From the NCBI GenBank assembly GCA_937926145.1, contig CALANW010000089.1, positions 1-19,710 of the forward strand: a DNA stretch of 19,710 nt, in the 5' to 3' direction. Both the position numbers and the translations under genes were made by a program. Shown here piece by piece: positions 1-7,152 of this stretch. Numbering within the stretch: position 1 is the stretch's first letter; each line of letters opens with the position of its first letter. The notes under the pieces are model-generated. The model ran no database searches. It was not told the DNA's origin and was given only the letters and a program-made list of their open reading frames with translations. Origin of the DNA: an uncultured Ruminococcus sp. Lineage in GTDB: Bacteria > Bacillota > Clostridia > Oscillospirales > Ruminococcaceae.

Positions 1-293
1 CGAATGCTCTGTCGCTGAAACTGAATGTCAATGCAGGAAAGCTGTATAATCTTTATTTCGTTCAGTACACAAACAAGCGTACTCACAAGGCAAAGCTGAT
101 TCAGCTTCGCTACGATGCAGATCACCCGATTGTAGTCTCTCCCGCGCTCTCAAAAGAAGAAGTTGAAAAAGGTGCAGATGATGTTTCTGCTGCTAATGGT
201 GAAATCATTATCAGCACCGATACCGTTGACGATATTGTAGGTGAAGATTACGACCGAGCTTATCAGCAGGTGATCGACAATGCTTTAGCGTGA
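1..293 (+). CDS. C-terminal part of an unrecognised protein (5' end outside window)
   Basis: An open frame enters from the left edge (first full codon at base 3) and stops at TGA 291-293, giving about 96 residues. The N-terminal part is basic and beta-like, with a stretch reading LYFVQYTNKRTHKAKL. The C-terminal 55 residues are acidic (KEEVEKGADD, DTVDDIVGED). I do not recognise the family. Its codon use resembles the relaxase that follows, and it lies directly upstream of the oriT-like region, so it probably belongs to the same mobilisable element. The start codon and upstream domains cannot be seen. Confidence 0.6.
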   Translation, partial: NALSLKLNVNAGKLYNLYFVQYTNKRTHKAKLIQLRYDADHPIVVSPALSKEEVEKGADDVSAANGEIIISTDTVDDIVGEDYDRAYQQVIDNALA

Positions 294-364
294 CGATGTG
301 CGTCGATGCGTCGATGGTTTGAGGGGTGTCTAAAACATCGTTACCACCGACGCACATCGACGCA
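294..364. repeat. Iteron-like cluster: octamer repeats in inverted pairs
   Basis: The octamer CGTCGATG occurs twice in tandem at 301-308 and 309-316. Its reverse complement, exact or near-exact, recurs at 348-364. This allows a perfect 12-base inverted repeat (294-305 with 348-359) or an alternative perfect 10-base one (307-316 with 355-364). The cluster begins one base after the upstream stop codon. No T-run follows the stem, so it is not a standard terminator. Its place between the preceding gene and a relaxase gene suggests protein-binding sites at an origin of transfer or a replication/control region. That role is inference. Confidence 0.6.
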
Positions 365-694
365 GTTACAGCTATGTTTTTCAAAAAATGTAATGCGGAT
401 TTTTGATTCCTGTACCCACGATTTAGGCTGCTCCGACAGCCTTTCTTCTCCCGTCAGGGATAGCCCCGCAGGGCGGAGTAGTTCTTGTGGCGGTCTTATG
501 CTGCCACAAGTACTACGGAGTTACAAGCGGCGCTCTGCACTGTTGTAATCGGCGCTCCGCGCCCCTCTCGCCCGTCAGGGCTTGGCGATAGCCATTCCGC
601 ATCAGCGGTCATGAAAGGAAGTGTTGCCCATGTAAATATGATTGGATTTAACAGAAAGAGATAACCAAATCCAATTAGAAACGAGGTCAATAAA
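365..694 (+). other. Candidate origin of transfer (oriT) region
   Basis: This stretch upstream of the relaxase has no convincing gene. It holds a 14-base inverted repeat with one mismatch (478-491 with 503-516, core CTTGTGGC/GCCACAAG), a short one (521-526 with 542-547), and a perfect 9-base one (641-649 with 667-675, ATTGGATTT/AAATCCAAT) that ends just before the relaxase ribosome binding site. CCCGTCAGGG occurs twice, at 450-459 and 571-580. In MobV/Mob_Pre systems such as pMV158, oriT lies immediately upstream of the mob gene and contains such inverted repeats. The nick site cannot be assigned from sequence alone. Confidence 0.45.
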
Positions 695-1894
695 ATGAGA
701 GAAAAACGAATCTCATTCGGTCAGGGAAAAGGTTCTCTGACTCACAATAACAGAGAGTTCGTTGCAGACAATGTTGACGTGTTCCGTACTCCCGATAATA
801 TCACTTTCGTGTGTCAGCCGATTGGCGAAGCATACAATTGGCTTTTCAAGGAATCAACCGAGCGTTATAATGCTAAACAGAAACGTAATGACCGCAAGGT
901 TCACGGCAGCTACTATGAGCATCTTTTTGGAGTAAAACCTTGCAATACTGTCCGCACTGCCGCCGACAAACGAAAGAGCTTTTATGAGGACGTTGTGCAG
1001 ATCGGCAAGATGGAAGATTCGGGATACGGCACTGAGGACTTTCAGCTTGTGGCAGACTGCCTGAAAGAGTACATGGAAGGTTTCCAGGATCGCAATCCGA
1101 ACTTCTATGTTTTCAATGCCGTTCTGCATATGGATGAAGCCACCCCACACCTGCACATCGACTACATTCCTGTCGGGCATTACAAGCGAGGTCAGGACGT
1201 TCAGAACGGCATCGCCCAGGCTCTGAAAGAGATGGGCTACGGCGGTGGTAAAATGGCTATTGCCCGTTGGCGAGCTGCCGAGGTCGAAGTGCTGAACGCT
1301 ATTTGCCTTGAACACGGCATCAAGCCCCTCGCTCCCGAAAAGGCGAGAGGTACGCTGGAAGTTGAGGAGTACAAGGAACAGCGTCGTCAGGCTGACGAAC
1401 TGGCAGAGCAGAATGCTCAGGTCAAAGCGGAACTTGGCGAAAAGCGAGAAATGCTTAAAGCTGTCAAGGAGAAAACTGCTAAACTGGCGGAGATCGACAG
1501 CATTGAAACGGGAAAGACCGTGTTCGGCGGTAAGGTTACAGTGTCACAGGAGGACTGGCAAAACGTCGCCGACCTTGCAAGGAAAGAAGTTGCATCGCAG
1601 AAGCAGACAAAGAAGCTCCGTAAGGAACGTGATGAAGCTGTACGGGAGCGTGATGAACTGAAAGCGAAGTTGTCGGTAGTTTCCTCGGAGCTTGCTACAT
1701 ATAAGAAGAAAGAGGAGGACGTTTGTTATTTCTCCCGTGAGAAGATGAAAAAAGAAGCAACCCGAATCAGCCGTGAGGACGAGCTGTCACGTGAACTGAA
1801 AAAGGCGAAGGCTTTTATTTCTGCCTGCGGACTGAGTGCCGATTATCAGCAATTTAGGTATAACAGCACCACAAGAAAGAATGTGCTGGAATAA
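695..1894 (+). CDS. MobV / Mob_Pre family relaxase (mobilisation protein)
   Basis: This 399-residue protein should nick one strand at oriT and start conjugal mobilisation. Residues 9-22 carry the family's motif I (GQGKGSLTHNNRE), where H17 and R20 fit the HxxR signature and H17 is the likely nucleophile. Residues 145-154 carry the metal-binding motif HMDEATPHLH. Residues from about 220 to 380 are charged and heptad-like, predicting a coiled coil usual for Mob/Pre C-termini. A GAGG ribosome site at 683-686 lies 8 bases before the ATG. The gene follows an oriT-like region and precedes a small TnpV-like gene. No coupling protein or integrase is visible, so this looks like a mobilisable rather than self-transmissible unit. 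Confidence 0.9.
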   Translation: MREKRISFGQGKGSLTHNNREFVADNVDVFRTPDNITFVCQPIGEAYNWLFKESTERYNAKQKRNDRKVHGSYYEHLFGVKPCNTVRTAADKRKSFYEDVVQIGKMEDSGYGTEDFQLVADCLKEYMEGFQDRNPNFYVFNAVLHMDEATPHLHIDYIPVGHYKRGQDVQNGIAQALKEMGYGGGKMAIARWRAAEVEVLNAICLEHGIKPLAPEKARGTLEVEEYKEQRRQADELAEQNAQVKAELGEKREMLKAVKEKTAKLAEIDSIETGKTVFGGKVTVSQEDWQNVADLARKEVASQKQTKKLRKERDEAVRERDELKAKLSVVSSELATYKKKEEDVCYFSREKMKKEATRISREDELSRELKKAKAFISACGLSADYQQFRYNSTTRKNVLE

Positions 1895-1907
1895 GGAGAA
1901 AAACACT

Positions 1908-2312
1908 ATGATTATCAGAAGCAAAAACAAGGTTCAGGTAGGCGGCAAGAACAAGCCCGTATGGGTGCTCGACACCGATGCACTGATCGTCACCTACAAC
2001 ACACCCGATTCAGAGCCAAGCGTGACAACATTTAGCTCCGATCACATCAAGTATCACCTGCACTATTCGGCGGAGTACCGTCCTACAAGGCTGAAAAAGC
2101 TCGTCAACGACGGAACGATACTCGGCTACCTGACCGAGCTTGACCGTTCCATAGCGGAAGCCATTGAGCGTCAGGTCGGAATGATGCTCGAAAATGATAC
2201 TGAGTATCTCAGAGCCGTAGCGGTCGGTGATCTTGCAAAAGCGAGAGGTCTGGAGAATATGGATCGCCTGATTGCCAGGGAGCCGGTGTATGCGGCTATG
2301 GTGTATGTGTGA
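1908..2312 (+). CDS. Small TnpV-like protein of mobile elements (tentative)
   Basis: The protein has 134 residues. The frame is open from 1836, but an AAGGAG site at the relaxase stop codon points to the ATG at 1908. The C-terminal half (pattern YRPTRLKKLV..G.ILGYLTELDRSIAEAIERQV) resembles the layout of TnpV proteins carried by Clostridia transposons: a basic helix, then G-x-L...L-x-E-I/L-D, then an amphipathic helix, ending in a hydrophobic VYV. This resemblance is from memory and weak. The N-terminal 60 residues are unfamiliar. Spacing of 13 bases after the relaxase suggests one operon, and a hairpin at 2338-2368 follows the gene. Confidence 0.7.
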   Translation: MIIRSKNKVQVGGKNKPVWVLDTDALIVTYNTPDSEPSVTTFSSDHIKYHLHYSAEYRPTRLKKLVNDGTILGYLTELDRSIAEAIERQVGMMLENDTEYLRAVAVGDLAKARGLENMDRLIAREPVYAAMVYV

Positions 2313-2337
2313 TGCCGTGATCTCCCCATAAACAAAG

Positions 2338-2372
2338 AGCCGAAGGATTCTGCGTGAGTCCTTCGGCTTGTT
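2338..2372 (+). terminator. Terminator-like hairpin after the relaxase operon
   Basis: A perfect 10-base stem (2338-2347 with 2359-2368, AGCCGAAGGA/TCCTTCGGCT) with an 11-base loop lies 25 bases after the TnpV-like gene. The T-tract that follows is weak (TTGTTCGTATTTA), so termination may be partial. Confidence 0.6.
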
Positions 2373-2393
2373 CGTATTTATAGATTCTGGTTG

Positions 2394-2422
2394 TTGCAAT
2401 AATAGCTGAAATGTGGTATAAT
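2394..2422 (+). promoter_or_regulatory. Sigma-A promoter of the DUF6680-like gene
   Basis: TTGCAA (2394-2399) and a perfect TATAAT (2417-2422) are separated by 17 bases. They lie 45 bases before the start codon and just after the terminator-like hairpin. Confidence 0.7.
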
Positions 2423-2467
2423 AAGACAAGAAACCTCTTAATTTGTTTTCAGTAGAAAGGAGCAAAA

Positions 2468-2968
2468 ATGGATATAATTAATGTAGTTGCAATTATGCTT
2501 GCACCAATTGTTTCAGTTATTATCGGTCAGTTTTTACTGAATAAATCTGAAAAAAGAAAAGATAAAATGCACATCTTTAAAACATTAATGACTTCTCGAT
2601 TATACGGTTGGACACCTGAAAGTGTTCATTGCTTAAATCTCATTGATATTGTTTTTTCGGACGATAAGAGAGTAAGAGCTGCTTGGAAGGAGTTATATGA
2701 TAAGTATTGCGTTGAGAACCCTACAGAAACAGATTTGAAGAAGATTCAGAACGCACAGTATAAATTGTTAGAAGCGATGGCACATTCGCTCGGTTACAAG
2801 GATAAAGTAACATGGGAAACGATACAAAACCCCTATATCCCAAATGGTATGGTTCAGCAAATCGTTAATCAGAATCAGTCACAGCAAGCATACGATAGCC
2901 TATTGGTAAATATGCAGCAGATGATGGACAAGGGAAAAGAAGACAACAGACGGAAACCTAAAAGGTAA
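2468..2968 (+). CDS. DUF6680-like small membrane-anchored protein
   Basis: The protein has 166 residues. It opens with one hydrophobic helix (about residues 4-24, VVAIMLAPIVSVIIGQFLL), then a basic stop-transfer KSEKRKDK and a cytoplasmic domain. The sequence IFKTLMTSRLYGWTPESVHCLNLIDIVFSDD, followed by VRAAWKELYDKY, matches my memory of DUF6680 proteins: one N-terminal helix, then IFKTLMATR...HV.ALN.ID..F. The function of that family is not established to my knowledge. The C-terminus is Gln-rich and then basic. The gene has its own promoter, an AAAGGAG site and a strong terminator, so it is monocistronic. Its place beside a restriction system fits defence-island cargo, but that is inference. 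Confidence 0.8.
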   Translation: MDIINVVAIMLAPIVSVIIGQFLLNKSEKRKDKMHIFKTLMTSRLYGWTPESVHCLNLIDIVFSDDKRVRAAWKELYDKYCVENPTETDLKKIQNAQYKLLEAMAHSLGYKDKVTWETIQNPYIPNGMVQQIVNQNQSQQAYDSLLVNMQQMMDKGKEDNRRKPKR

Positions 2969-2990
2969 TCATATACATAATCACAAGAGG

Positions 2991-3022
2991 AAGGCTATGC
3001 TTAATCGAGCGTAGCCTTTTTT
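2991..3022 (+). terminator. Intrinsic terminator after the DUF6680-like gene
   Basis: AAGGCTATGC (2991-3000) pairs with GCGTAGCCTT (3009-3018), with one G-T wobble and an 8-base loop, and runs into a T-tract. Confidence 0.85.
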
Positions 3023-3055
3023 GTAAAAGATAATCTAACGCTTTCGTGAGATACA

Positions 3056-3084
3056 TTGACTTTTTCGACTGATTGTGCTATAAT
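3056..3084 (+). promoter_or_regulatory. Strong sigma-A promoter of the restriction-modification operon
   Basis: TTGACT (3056-3061) and a perfect TATAAT (3079-3084) have a 17-base spacer. Transcription should begin near 3091, leaving a leader of about 40 bases. Confidence 0.8.
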
Positions 3085-3100
3085 TTTTATAACCCATTAT

Positions 3101-3116
3101 TGTATCACAGGATACA
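3101..3116. promoter_or_regulatory. Inverted repeat, candidate operator for the methyltransferase HTH
   Basis: TGTATC (3101-3106) and GATACA (3111-3116) form a perfect 6+4+6 inverted repeat between the predicted transcription start and the ribosome binding site (AGGAAGGA). The first product of the operon carries a Cro/C1-type DNA-binding domain, so autoregulation at this site is plausible but not shown. Confidence 0.4.
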
Positions 3117-3130
3117 GGAAGGAATGAATC

Positions 3131-4354
3131 ATGGTGGCAGTAAGCTACAATAATCTCTGGAAATTACTTATCGACAAAGGAATGAATAAGACCGAATTGA
3201 AAGAAGCATCGGGTATCAGTTTCAATGTTATGGCTCGTATGGGGAAGAATGAAACGGTTTCCCTTGAAAGTCTTGAAAAGATATGTATGGTGCTGAACTG
3301 CAATATCGGTGATATTATGGACATTACGACACAAACAGAAGCAAGGATATTCTCGACCATTGAACTTTTTGCAGGCGCAGGCGGTCTTGCTCTCGGTGTG
3401 GAAAAAGCAGGGTTTAACACACTTGGCCTTGTAGAGGTGGACAAGGACGCATCCGACACACTTCGCAAGAACAGACCCGAATGGCGTGTTATAAACGATG
3501 ATATTGCTAACGTCTCCTGCCTTGATCTGCAAGAATACTTCGGTTTGAAGCAGGGCGAACTTGATCTGCTTTCGGGCGGCGCACCTTGTCAGAGCTTTTC
3601 CTATGCAGGAAAAAGGCTCGGTCTTGAAGATGCCCGTGGAACGCTGTTCTATCACTATGCGAAGTTCTTGGAACAGCTCCAGCCTAAGATGTTTCTTTTT
3701 GAGAATGTCCGTGGTCTGCTGACCCATGATAAAGGCAGAACCTATAAGACCATTACAGATATTTTTGAAAGCACAGGCTACACCATTCAGAAGAAAGTGC
3801 TGAATGCGTGGGACTATGGTGTTGCTCAGAAGCGTGAACGACTTATCACGATCGGTATTAGAAACGATCTTACAAATCAGATCAAGTTCACTTTCCCCAC
3901 ACCGCACAAATATAAGCCTGTTCTCCGTGATGTGCTGCTCGACTGCCCGAAGAGTGAGGGTACACCCTATTCGGAGTATAAACGTAAGATATTTGAACTT
4001 GTTCCTCCGGGCGGATATTGGAGAGATATTCCCGAGGATATAGCCAAAGAGTATATGAAAAGCTGCTGGTACATGGAGGGCGGCAGAACGGGTATTCTCC
4101 GCAGACTCAGCCTTGATGAGCCGTCGCTCACGGTGCTGACTTCTCCCAGTCAGAAGCAGACGGATCGCTGTCACCCGCTTGAACCTCGTCCGTTTACTAT
4201 TCGTGAAAATGCCCGTTGTCAGAGTTTCCCTGATGAATGGCAGTTCTGCGGAAGTGTAGGTTCTCAGTATAAGCAGGTCGGCAACGCCGTTCCTGTCAAT
4301 CTTGCATTTGATATAGCAACACAAATAAGAAAAGCATTGGAGGGACAATCATAA
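3131..4354 (+). CDS. HTH-fused DNA (cytosine-5) methyltransferase, type II R-M
   Basis: This 407-residue enzyme transfers a methyl group from SAM to C5 of cytosine and protects host DNA. Residues 1-66 form a Cro/C1-type helix-turn-helix (MNKTELKEASGISFNVMARM). The methyltransferase core follows: motif I FAGAGG (80-85), motif IV PCQS with nucleophile C153, motif VI ENVRG (191-195), motif VIII QKRER (233-237), a target-recognition region with SPSQKQTDRCHP, and motif X GNAVP (384-388). That region resembles the M.Eco47II/M.Sau96I group, matching the neighbouring nuclease and suggesting a GGWCC- or GGNCC-type site. The HTH may repress the operon, as N-terminal domains do in M.SsoII-type enzymes. 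The stop overlaps the next start (TAATG). Confidence 0.95.
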   Translation: MVAVSYNNLWKLLIDKGMNKTELKEASGISFNVMARMGKNETVSLESLEKICMVLNCNIGDIMDITTQTEARIFSTIELFAGAGGLALGVEKAGFNTLGLVEVDKDASDTLRKNRPEWRVINDDIANVSCLDLQEYFGLKQGELDLLSGGAPCQSFSYAGKRLGLEDARGTLFYHYAKFLEQLQPKMFLFENVRGLLTHDKGRTYKTITDIFESTGYTIQKKVLNAWDYGVAQKRERLITIGIRNDLTNQIKFTFPTPHKYKPVLRDVLLDCPKSEGTPYSEYKRKIFELVPPGGYWRDIPEDIAKEYMKSCWYMEGGRTGILRRLSLDEPSLTVLTSPSQKQTDRCHPLEPRPFTIRENARCQSFPDEWQFCGSVGSQYKQVGNAVPVNLAFDIATQIRKALEGQS

Positions 4355-5160
4355 TGTGGACACTTAGTTTCATCAGCGAAGAAGATTTTACAAAGCACGT
4401 CAAGAAAACTATTGAGAAGTACGGCGAAAAGCTGGAATCCTTCGACTTGAAGCGTTTCAACAAGAATATCATTGACCCTATCAAGCTGATTTTTGATAAG
4501 ACCGTCTATCAGGCATCATGGGAGGAGATCGTAAGCAACGAGATCTTCCGTCAGCGTGATAAGTCCAATAACAACGATATAGGCTATTTCCATCAGAGAA
4601 TATTCAACTATATCGACAAGTGCCGTGTTCCTGACAACGGAAAAGAGGGTGGCTGGGACGTTATTTTTGAGAATCCCGATGGTATTGCTCTGCCCGATGG
4701 CAGCGTAGTGCATACCGTGTATGTCGAAATGAAGAATAAACACAACACAATGAACTCTGCATCGGCAGGCAAGACATTCATCAAGATGCAGAATCAACTC
4801 CTCAACGATGATGATTGTGCTTGTTTCCTTGTTGAAGCTATCGCTCAGAAGTCTCAGAACATCAAATGGGAGACTACCGTTGATAAGAAGAAAGTCGGTC
4901 ATAAGCTGATCCGCCGTGTGAGCATTGACCAGTTCTACGCTCTTGTAACCGGACAGGAAGATGCTTTTTATCAGATGTGTATGGTACTGCCGTCTGTTAT
5001 TCAGAAGGCTGTGGACGAGTTGGAAGGCTCTATCGTTCCGCACGATACCGTCATTGATGAGCTGAAGGCTCTTGCAAAGAAGCAGAACATTGATGATGAG
5101 AACCTTGCTGTGGCTATGGCGGTGTATATGCTCGGATTTGGGAGCTATAAAGGATTTTAA
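4354..5160 (+). CDS. Type II restriction endonuclease, Eco47II/Sau96I family
   Basis: This 268-residue protein should cleave unmethylated sites of the partner methyltransferase. The segment around GGWDVIFENPDG and YVEMKNKHNTMNS is characteristic of the RE_Eco47II family. D102 together with E125 and K127 (E-M-K) forms a PD-(D/E)xK-type active site. Known members recognise GGWCC (Eco47II) or GGNCC (Sau96I); the exact site here is inferred. The ATG overlaps the methyltransferase stop by one base, so translation is coupled and the nuclease is made after its modifying partner. The length is normal for the family and no frame damage is seen. Confidence 0.93.
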   Translation: MWTLSFISEEDFTKHVKKTIEKYGEKLESFDLKRFNKNIIDPIKLIFDKTVYQASWEEIVSNEIFRQRDKSNNNDIGYFHQRIFNYIDKCRVPDNGKEGGWDVIFENPDGIALPDGSVVHTVYVEMKNKHNTMNSASAGKTFIKMQNQLLNDDDCACFLVEAIAQKSQNIKWETTVDKKKVGHKLIRRVSIDQFYALVTGQEDAFYQMCMVLPSVIQKAVDELEGSIVPHDTVIDELKALAKKQNIDDENLAVAMAVYMLGFGSYKGF

Positions 5161-5175
5161 TGAAGAAGGTGTTGT

Positions 5176-5922
5176 ATGAAAATACTTGATTTTAAATTAG
5201 CAACCGAATTAGATAAAAAGAATCAAACAATGCAGGCAGCATTACTTTGCTACTATCATTATAAAACAACAGATGAGCAGATATTTGATATGAAAGGAAT
5301 CCAAGAACTCTTTTCCGATGCTGGATTTAACTCGATTAATAGCAGTAGAGTAAAAAAAAGCTTGATTGATAAGAAAATTATGCGCATACCCAAAGGATTA
5401 AAAACCTCGCTTGAGTTTATTCCTTCTGTTTTCCAGGAATACGAACAACAGTATGGTATACTTTGGAATGATAATGAGACAATTAATTCAGAAAGTGAAC
5501 TTATTGACGAGAGCAAGTTTTGTGGGAAGCGGAATTACCTCACCAGATTAATACAGCAAATTAATCACTCATATGCCAATAACTGCTATGATGCGGCAGC
5601 TGTTCTTATGCGAAGACTTTTTGAAATCTTGTTGATCCTATCATATCAACATCTCGGGATAGATGATGAAATCAAAGACAAAAACGGTTCTGGATACATA
5701 ATGCTTGACGGAATAGTGAAAAATGCAATTAACAATAATACGCTCAAGTTATCTCGAATTAAGACAGAATTTGATTCATTCAGAAAAGTCGGTAATTTTT
5801 CTGCCCATAATATTACATATACGGCAGGAATAAAGGATATCGATGATATTAAGCTAAACTATCGTGTTATGCTAGAGGAATTATATAATAAAGCTGGACT
5901 TATGGAAACGGAGGCAAAATAA
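5176..5922 (+). CDS. Unknown protein with possible N-terminal wHTH and DUF4145/HEPN-like C-terminus
   Basis: The protein has 248 residues. Residues 15-80 read like a winged helix (LLCYYHYKTTDEQIF...GIQELFSDAGF...SRVKKSLIDKKIMRI), with a strand-like tail. Residues 115-240 are all-helical, with AVLMRRLFEILLILSY and then FRKVGNFSAHNI. The R-x-x-G-N-x-x-A-H pattern (R203 to H211) is the hallmark of DUF4145-type proteins, which have been placed in the HEPN superfamily together with many RNases. Whether this one is a nuclease is not shown. It starts 15 bases after the endonuclease gene and is followed after 2 bases by the next gene. Codon use is markedly more AT-rich than in the R-M genes, so it may have a separate origin. 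Confidence 0.8.
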   Translation: MKILDFKLATELDKKNQTMQAALLCYYHYKTTDEQIFDMKGIQELFSDAGFNSINSSRVKKSLIDKKIMRIPKGLKTSLEFIPSVFQEYEQQYGILWNDNETINSESELIDESKFCGKRNYLTRLIQQINHSYANNCYDAAAVLMRRLFEILLILSYQHLGIDDEIKDKNGSGYIMLDGIVKNAINNNTLKLSRIKTEFDSFRKVGNFSAHNITYTAGIKDIDDIKLNYRVMLEELYNKAGLMETEAK

Positions 5923-5924
5923 AA

Positions 5925-6875
5925 TTGGAAAATCGAGTAAAGTTTAAAATTGGCGAAATTGAATTTGAAGCAGAAGGCTCTGCTGAAGTCATTGAGAGAG
6001 AACGAAATGTTTTTATGAACGCTCTTCTTCCTGCGGCTGTTGATGCAATAGTAAGAACTCGAGGTGTAGAAGGTTCTACTCAATACATAGAAAACCATGA
6101 AATGCCGCTGATAGAACAAATAGATTCTCCCATGAAGACTGATGATAATCCTAACGCCATCAACATTTCATCACAAGATTATTCAAGAACAAGCCTTCCA
6201 GCTTTTATTAATCAATTTGGGAATGTTAATGATCAAGACTTTACACTCATTTCAGTATACTATTACGAAAAAAAGAACAACGAAACAGTATCTTTTTCAT
6301 CAGAAACCATTAAACAATACTATGCTGAGGCAAGAAGAAAGCCATATTCAAATTATAGTGGTCTACTTGCAGAACTGGTCAAAAAAGGCTATATTGTGGA
6401 TGATCCCAATGCTGAAAAGAAAACCCCAAAATTCTATATTATGACAAATAGCGGTATAAACTATGTTGAAATATACCGTCCCAAGGAGCGTTCTGATAAA
6501 ACTAGAGTAGTAAAGACAAGAAAAACAAAAGTTGAATCAGTTTATTCTTCAATCAATGTTGATGAATTAAACATTAAAAAATATCCGGACATTAAAAAGT
6601 TAAAGCACTTCAAAGAACAGATGCTGATGATTATGTTTATTATTTCAAATGAGCAAAAAGGTGAGACTTTTTCTGTAATAGATCTTCAGTATTTAATGAC
6701 AGATGTTTGGGGATTACCTGCATCTAAAGATCAAATTAACGGAGTATTTAAAGCCAACAAGTCATGGTTTAAAAAAGAAGAGGATCCTAATAACAAAAAA
6801 GCATATAAACGCAAACTGCTTCAAGGCGCAAAAGACTTTATCGCTCAAATAATTGAAAGTAATCCTGTCTCTTGA
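5925..6875 (+). CDS. Unknown protein with possible winged-helix segments, TTG start
   Basis: The protein has 316 residues. The start is TTG at 5925, supported by GGAGG at 5910-5914 inside the end of the preceding gene, so the two are coupled. Residues 3-45 (KFKIGEIEFEAEGSAEVIERERNVF...LLPAAVDAI) resemble a short N-terminal module I recall from hypothetical Firmicute proteins of mobile regions. Residues of about 110-180 look like a winged helix (ETIKQYYAEARRKPYSNYSG, LLAELVKKGYI). A similar segment lies around residues 230-300. No catalytic motif is seen. It probably works with the preceding DUF4145-like protein. The stop codon overlaps the promoter of the downstream RNA candidate. Confidence 0.78.
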   Translation: MENRVKFKIGEIEFEAEGSAEVIERERNVFMNALLPAAVDAIVRTRGVEGSTQYIENHEMPLIEQIDSPMKTDDNPNAINISSQDYSRTSLPAFINQFGNVNDQDFTLISVYYYEKKNNETVSFSSETIKQYYAEARRKPYSNYSGLLAELVKKGYIVDDPNAEKKTPKFYIMTNSGINYVEIYRPKERSDKTRVVKTRKTKVESVYSSINVDELNIKKYPDIKKLKHFKEQMLMIMFIISNEQKGETFSVIDLQYLMTDVWGLPASKDQINGVFKANKSWFKKEEDPNNKKAYKRKLLQGAKDFIAQIIESNPVS

Positions 6876-6900
6876 CAACCACCCGAATTTGCGCTATAAT
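6872..6900 (+). promoter_or_regulatory. Perfect consensus sigma-A promoter with no gene downstream
   Basis: TTGACA (6872-6877) and TATAAT (6895-6900) match consensus at all 12 positions, with a 17-base spacer. The -35 overlaps the TGA stop of the preceding gene. Transcription would start near 6907. The only ORFs downstream on this strand are a few short ones without a placed ribosome site. Confidence 0.85.
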
Positions 6901-6906
6901 ACCAAA

Positions 6907-7152
6907 TAAGGAGCAAGCCACCAGGCACACATTGCCTCCACAAGTTGCACAGCTCATTATCAAACGTGCTAACAAAATGATAACGGAGCATCAGCAGCCA
7001 AGTACAATACAGAACAAAATGTATAATTGAGATACCACAGCTCAAATCTCCTAAACAAAATTGTTTAACATAGAGGGCGATTTGAGGAGTGGGAATAATT
7101 AATAATTGCTGTAAATGCCAAAGTCTTGACTATCGGGACTTTGGCATTTTTA
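6907..7152 (+). ncRNA. Candidate structured non-coding RNA of about 245 bases
   Basis: The stretch runs from the predicted start of a consensus promoter to a strong terminator. Possible helices in order are: 6910-6916 with 6932-6939 (7 pairs, one bulge); 6952-6962 with 6978-6989 (GCTC and TTATCA arms around a small internal loop); 7007-7011 with 7020-7024; and 7035-7048 with 7079-7092. The last has CCAC/GTGG, a tandem A-G/G-A internal loop, then CTCAAATC/GATTTGAG, and encloses a 6-base hairpin at 7052-7067. The 9-mer CACAGCTCA occurs at the foot of two helices (6948-6956 and 7036-7044). An AAGGAG at 6908 has no start codon at suitable distance. The family is unknown to me. In AT-rich DNA the shorter stems could be chance. 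Confidence 0.5.
7115..7152 (+). terminator. Strong intrinsic terminator of the RNA candidate
   Basis: A perfect 11-base stem, ATGCCAAAGTC (7115-7125) with GACTTTGGCAT (7137-7147), has an 11-base loop and runs into TTTTTAT. Confidence 0.85.

Noticed and set aside
496..690. Minus-strand 64-codon frame in the oriT-like region
   Set aside because: Its composition follows from the inverted repeats, and no ribosome site or promoter supports it.
3164..4348. Open frame of 394 codons on the minus strand
   Set aside because: It lies wholly antisense to the methyltransferase, whose motifs are complete. It has no ribosome site or family features.
6863..7030. Open plus-strand frame ending in NKMYN through the RNA candidate
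   Set aside because: No start codon lies at a proper distance from the AAGGAG at 6908, and internal ATGs give only 17 residues or fewer.
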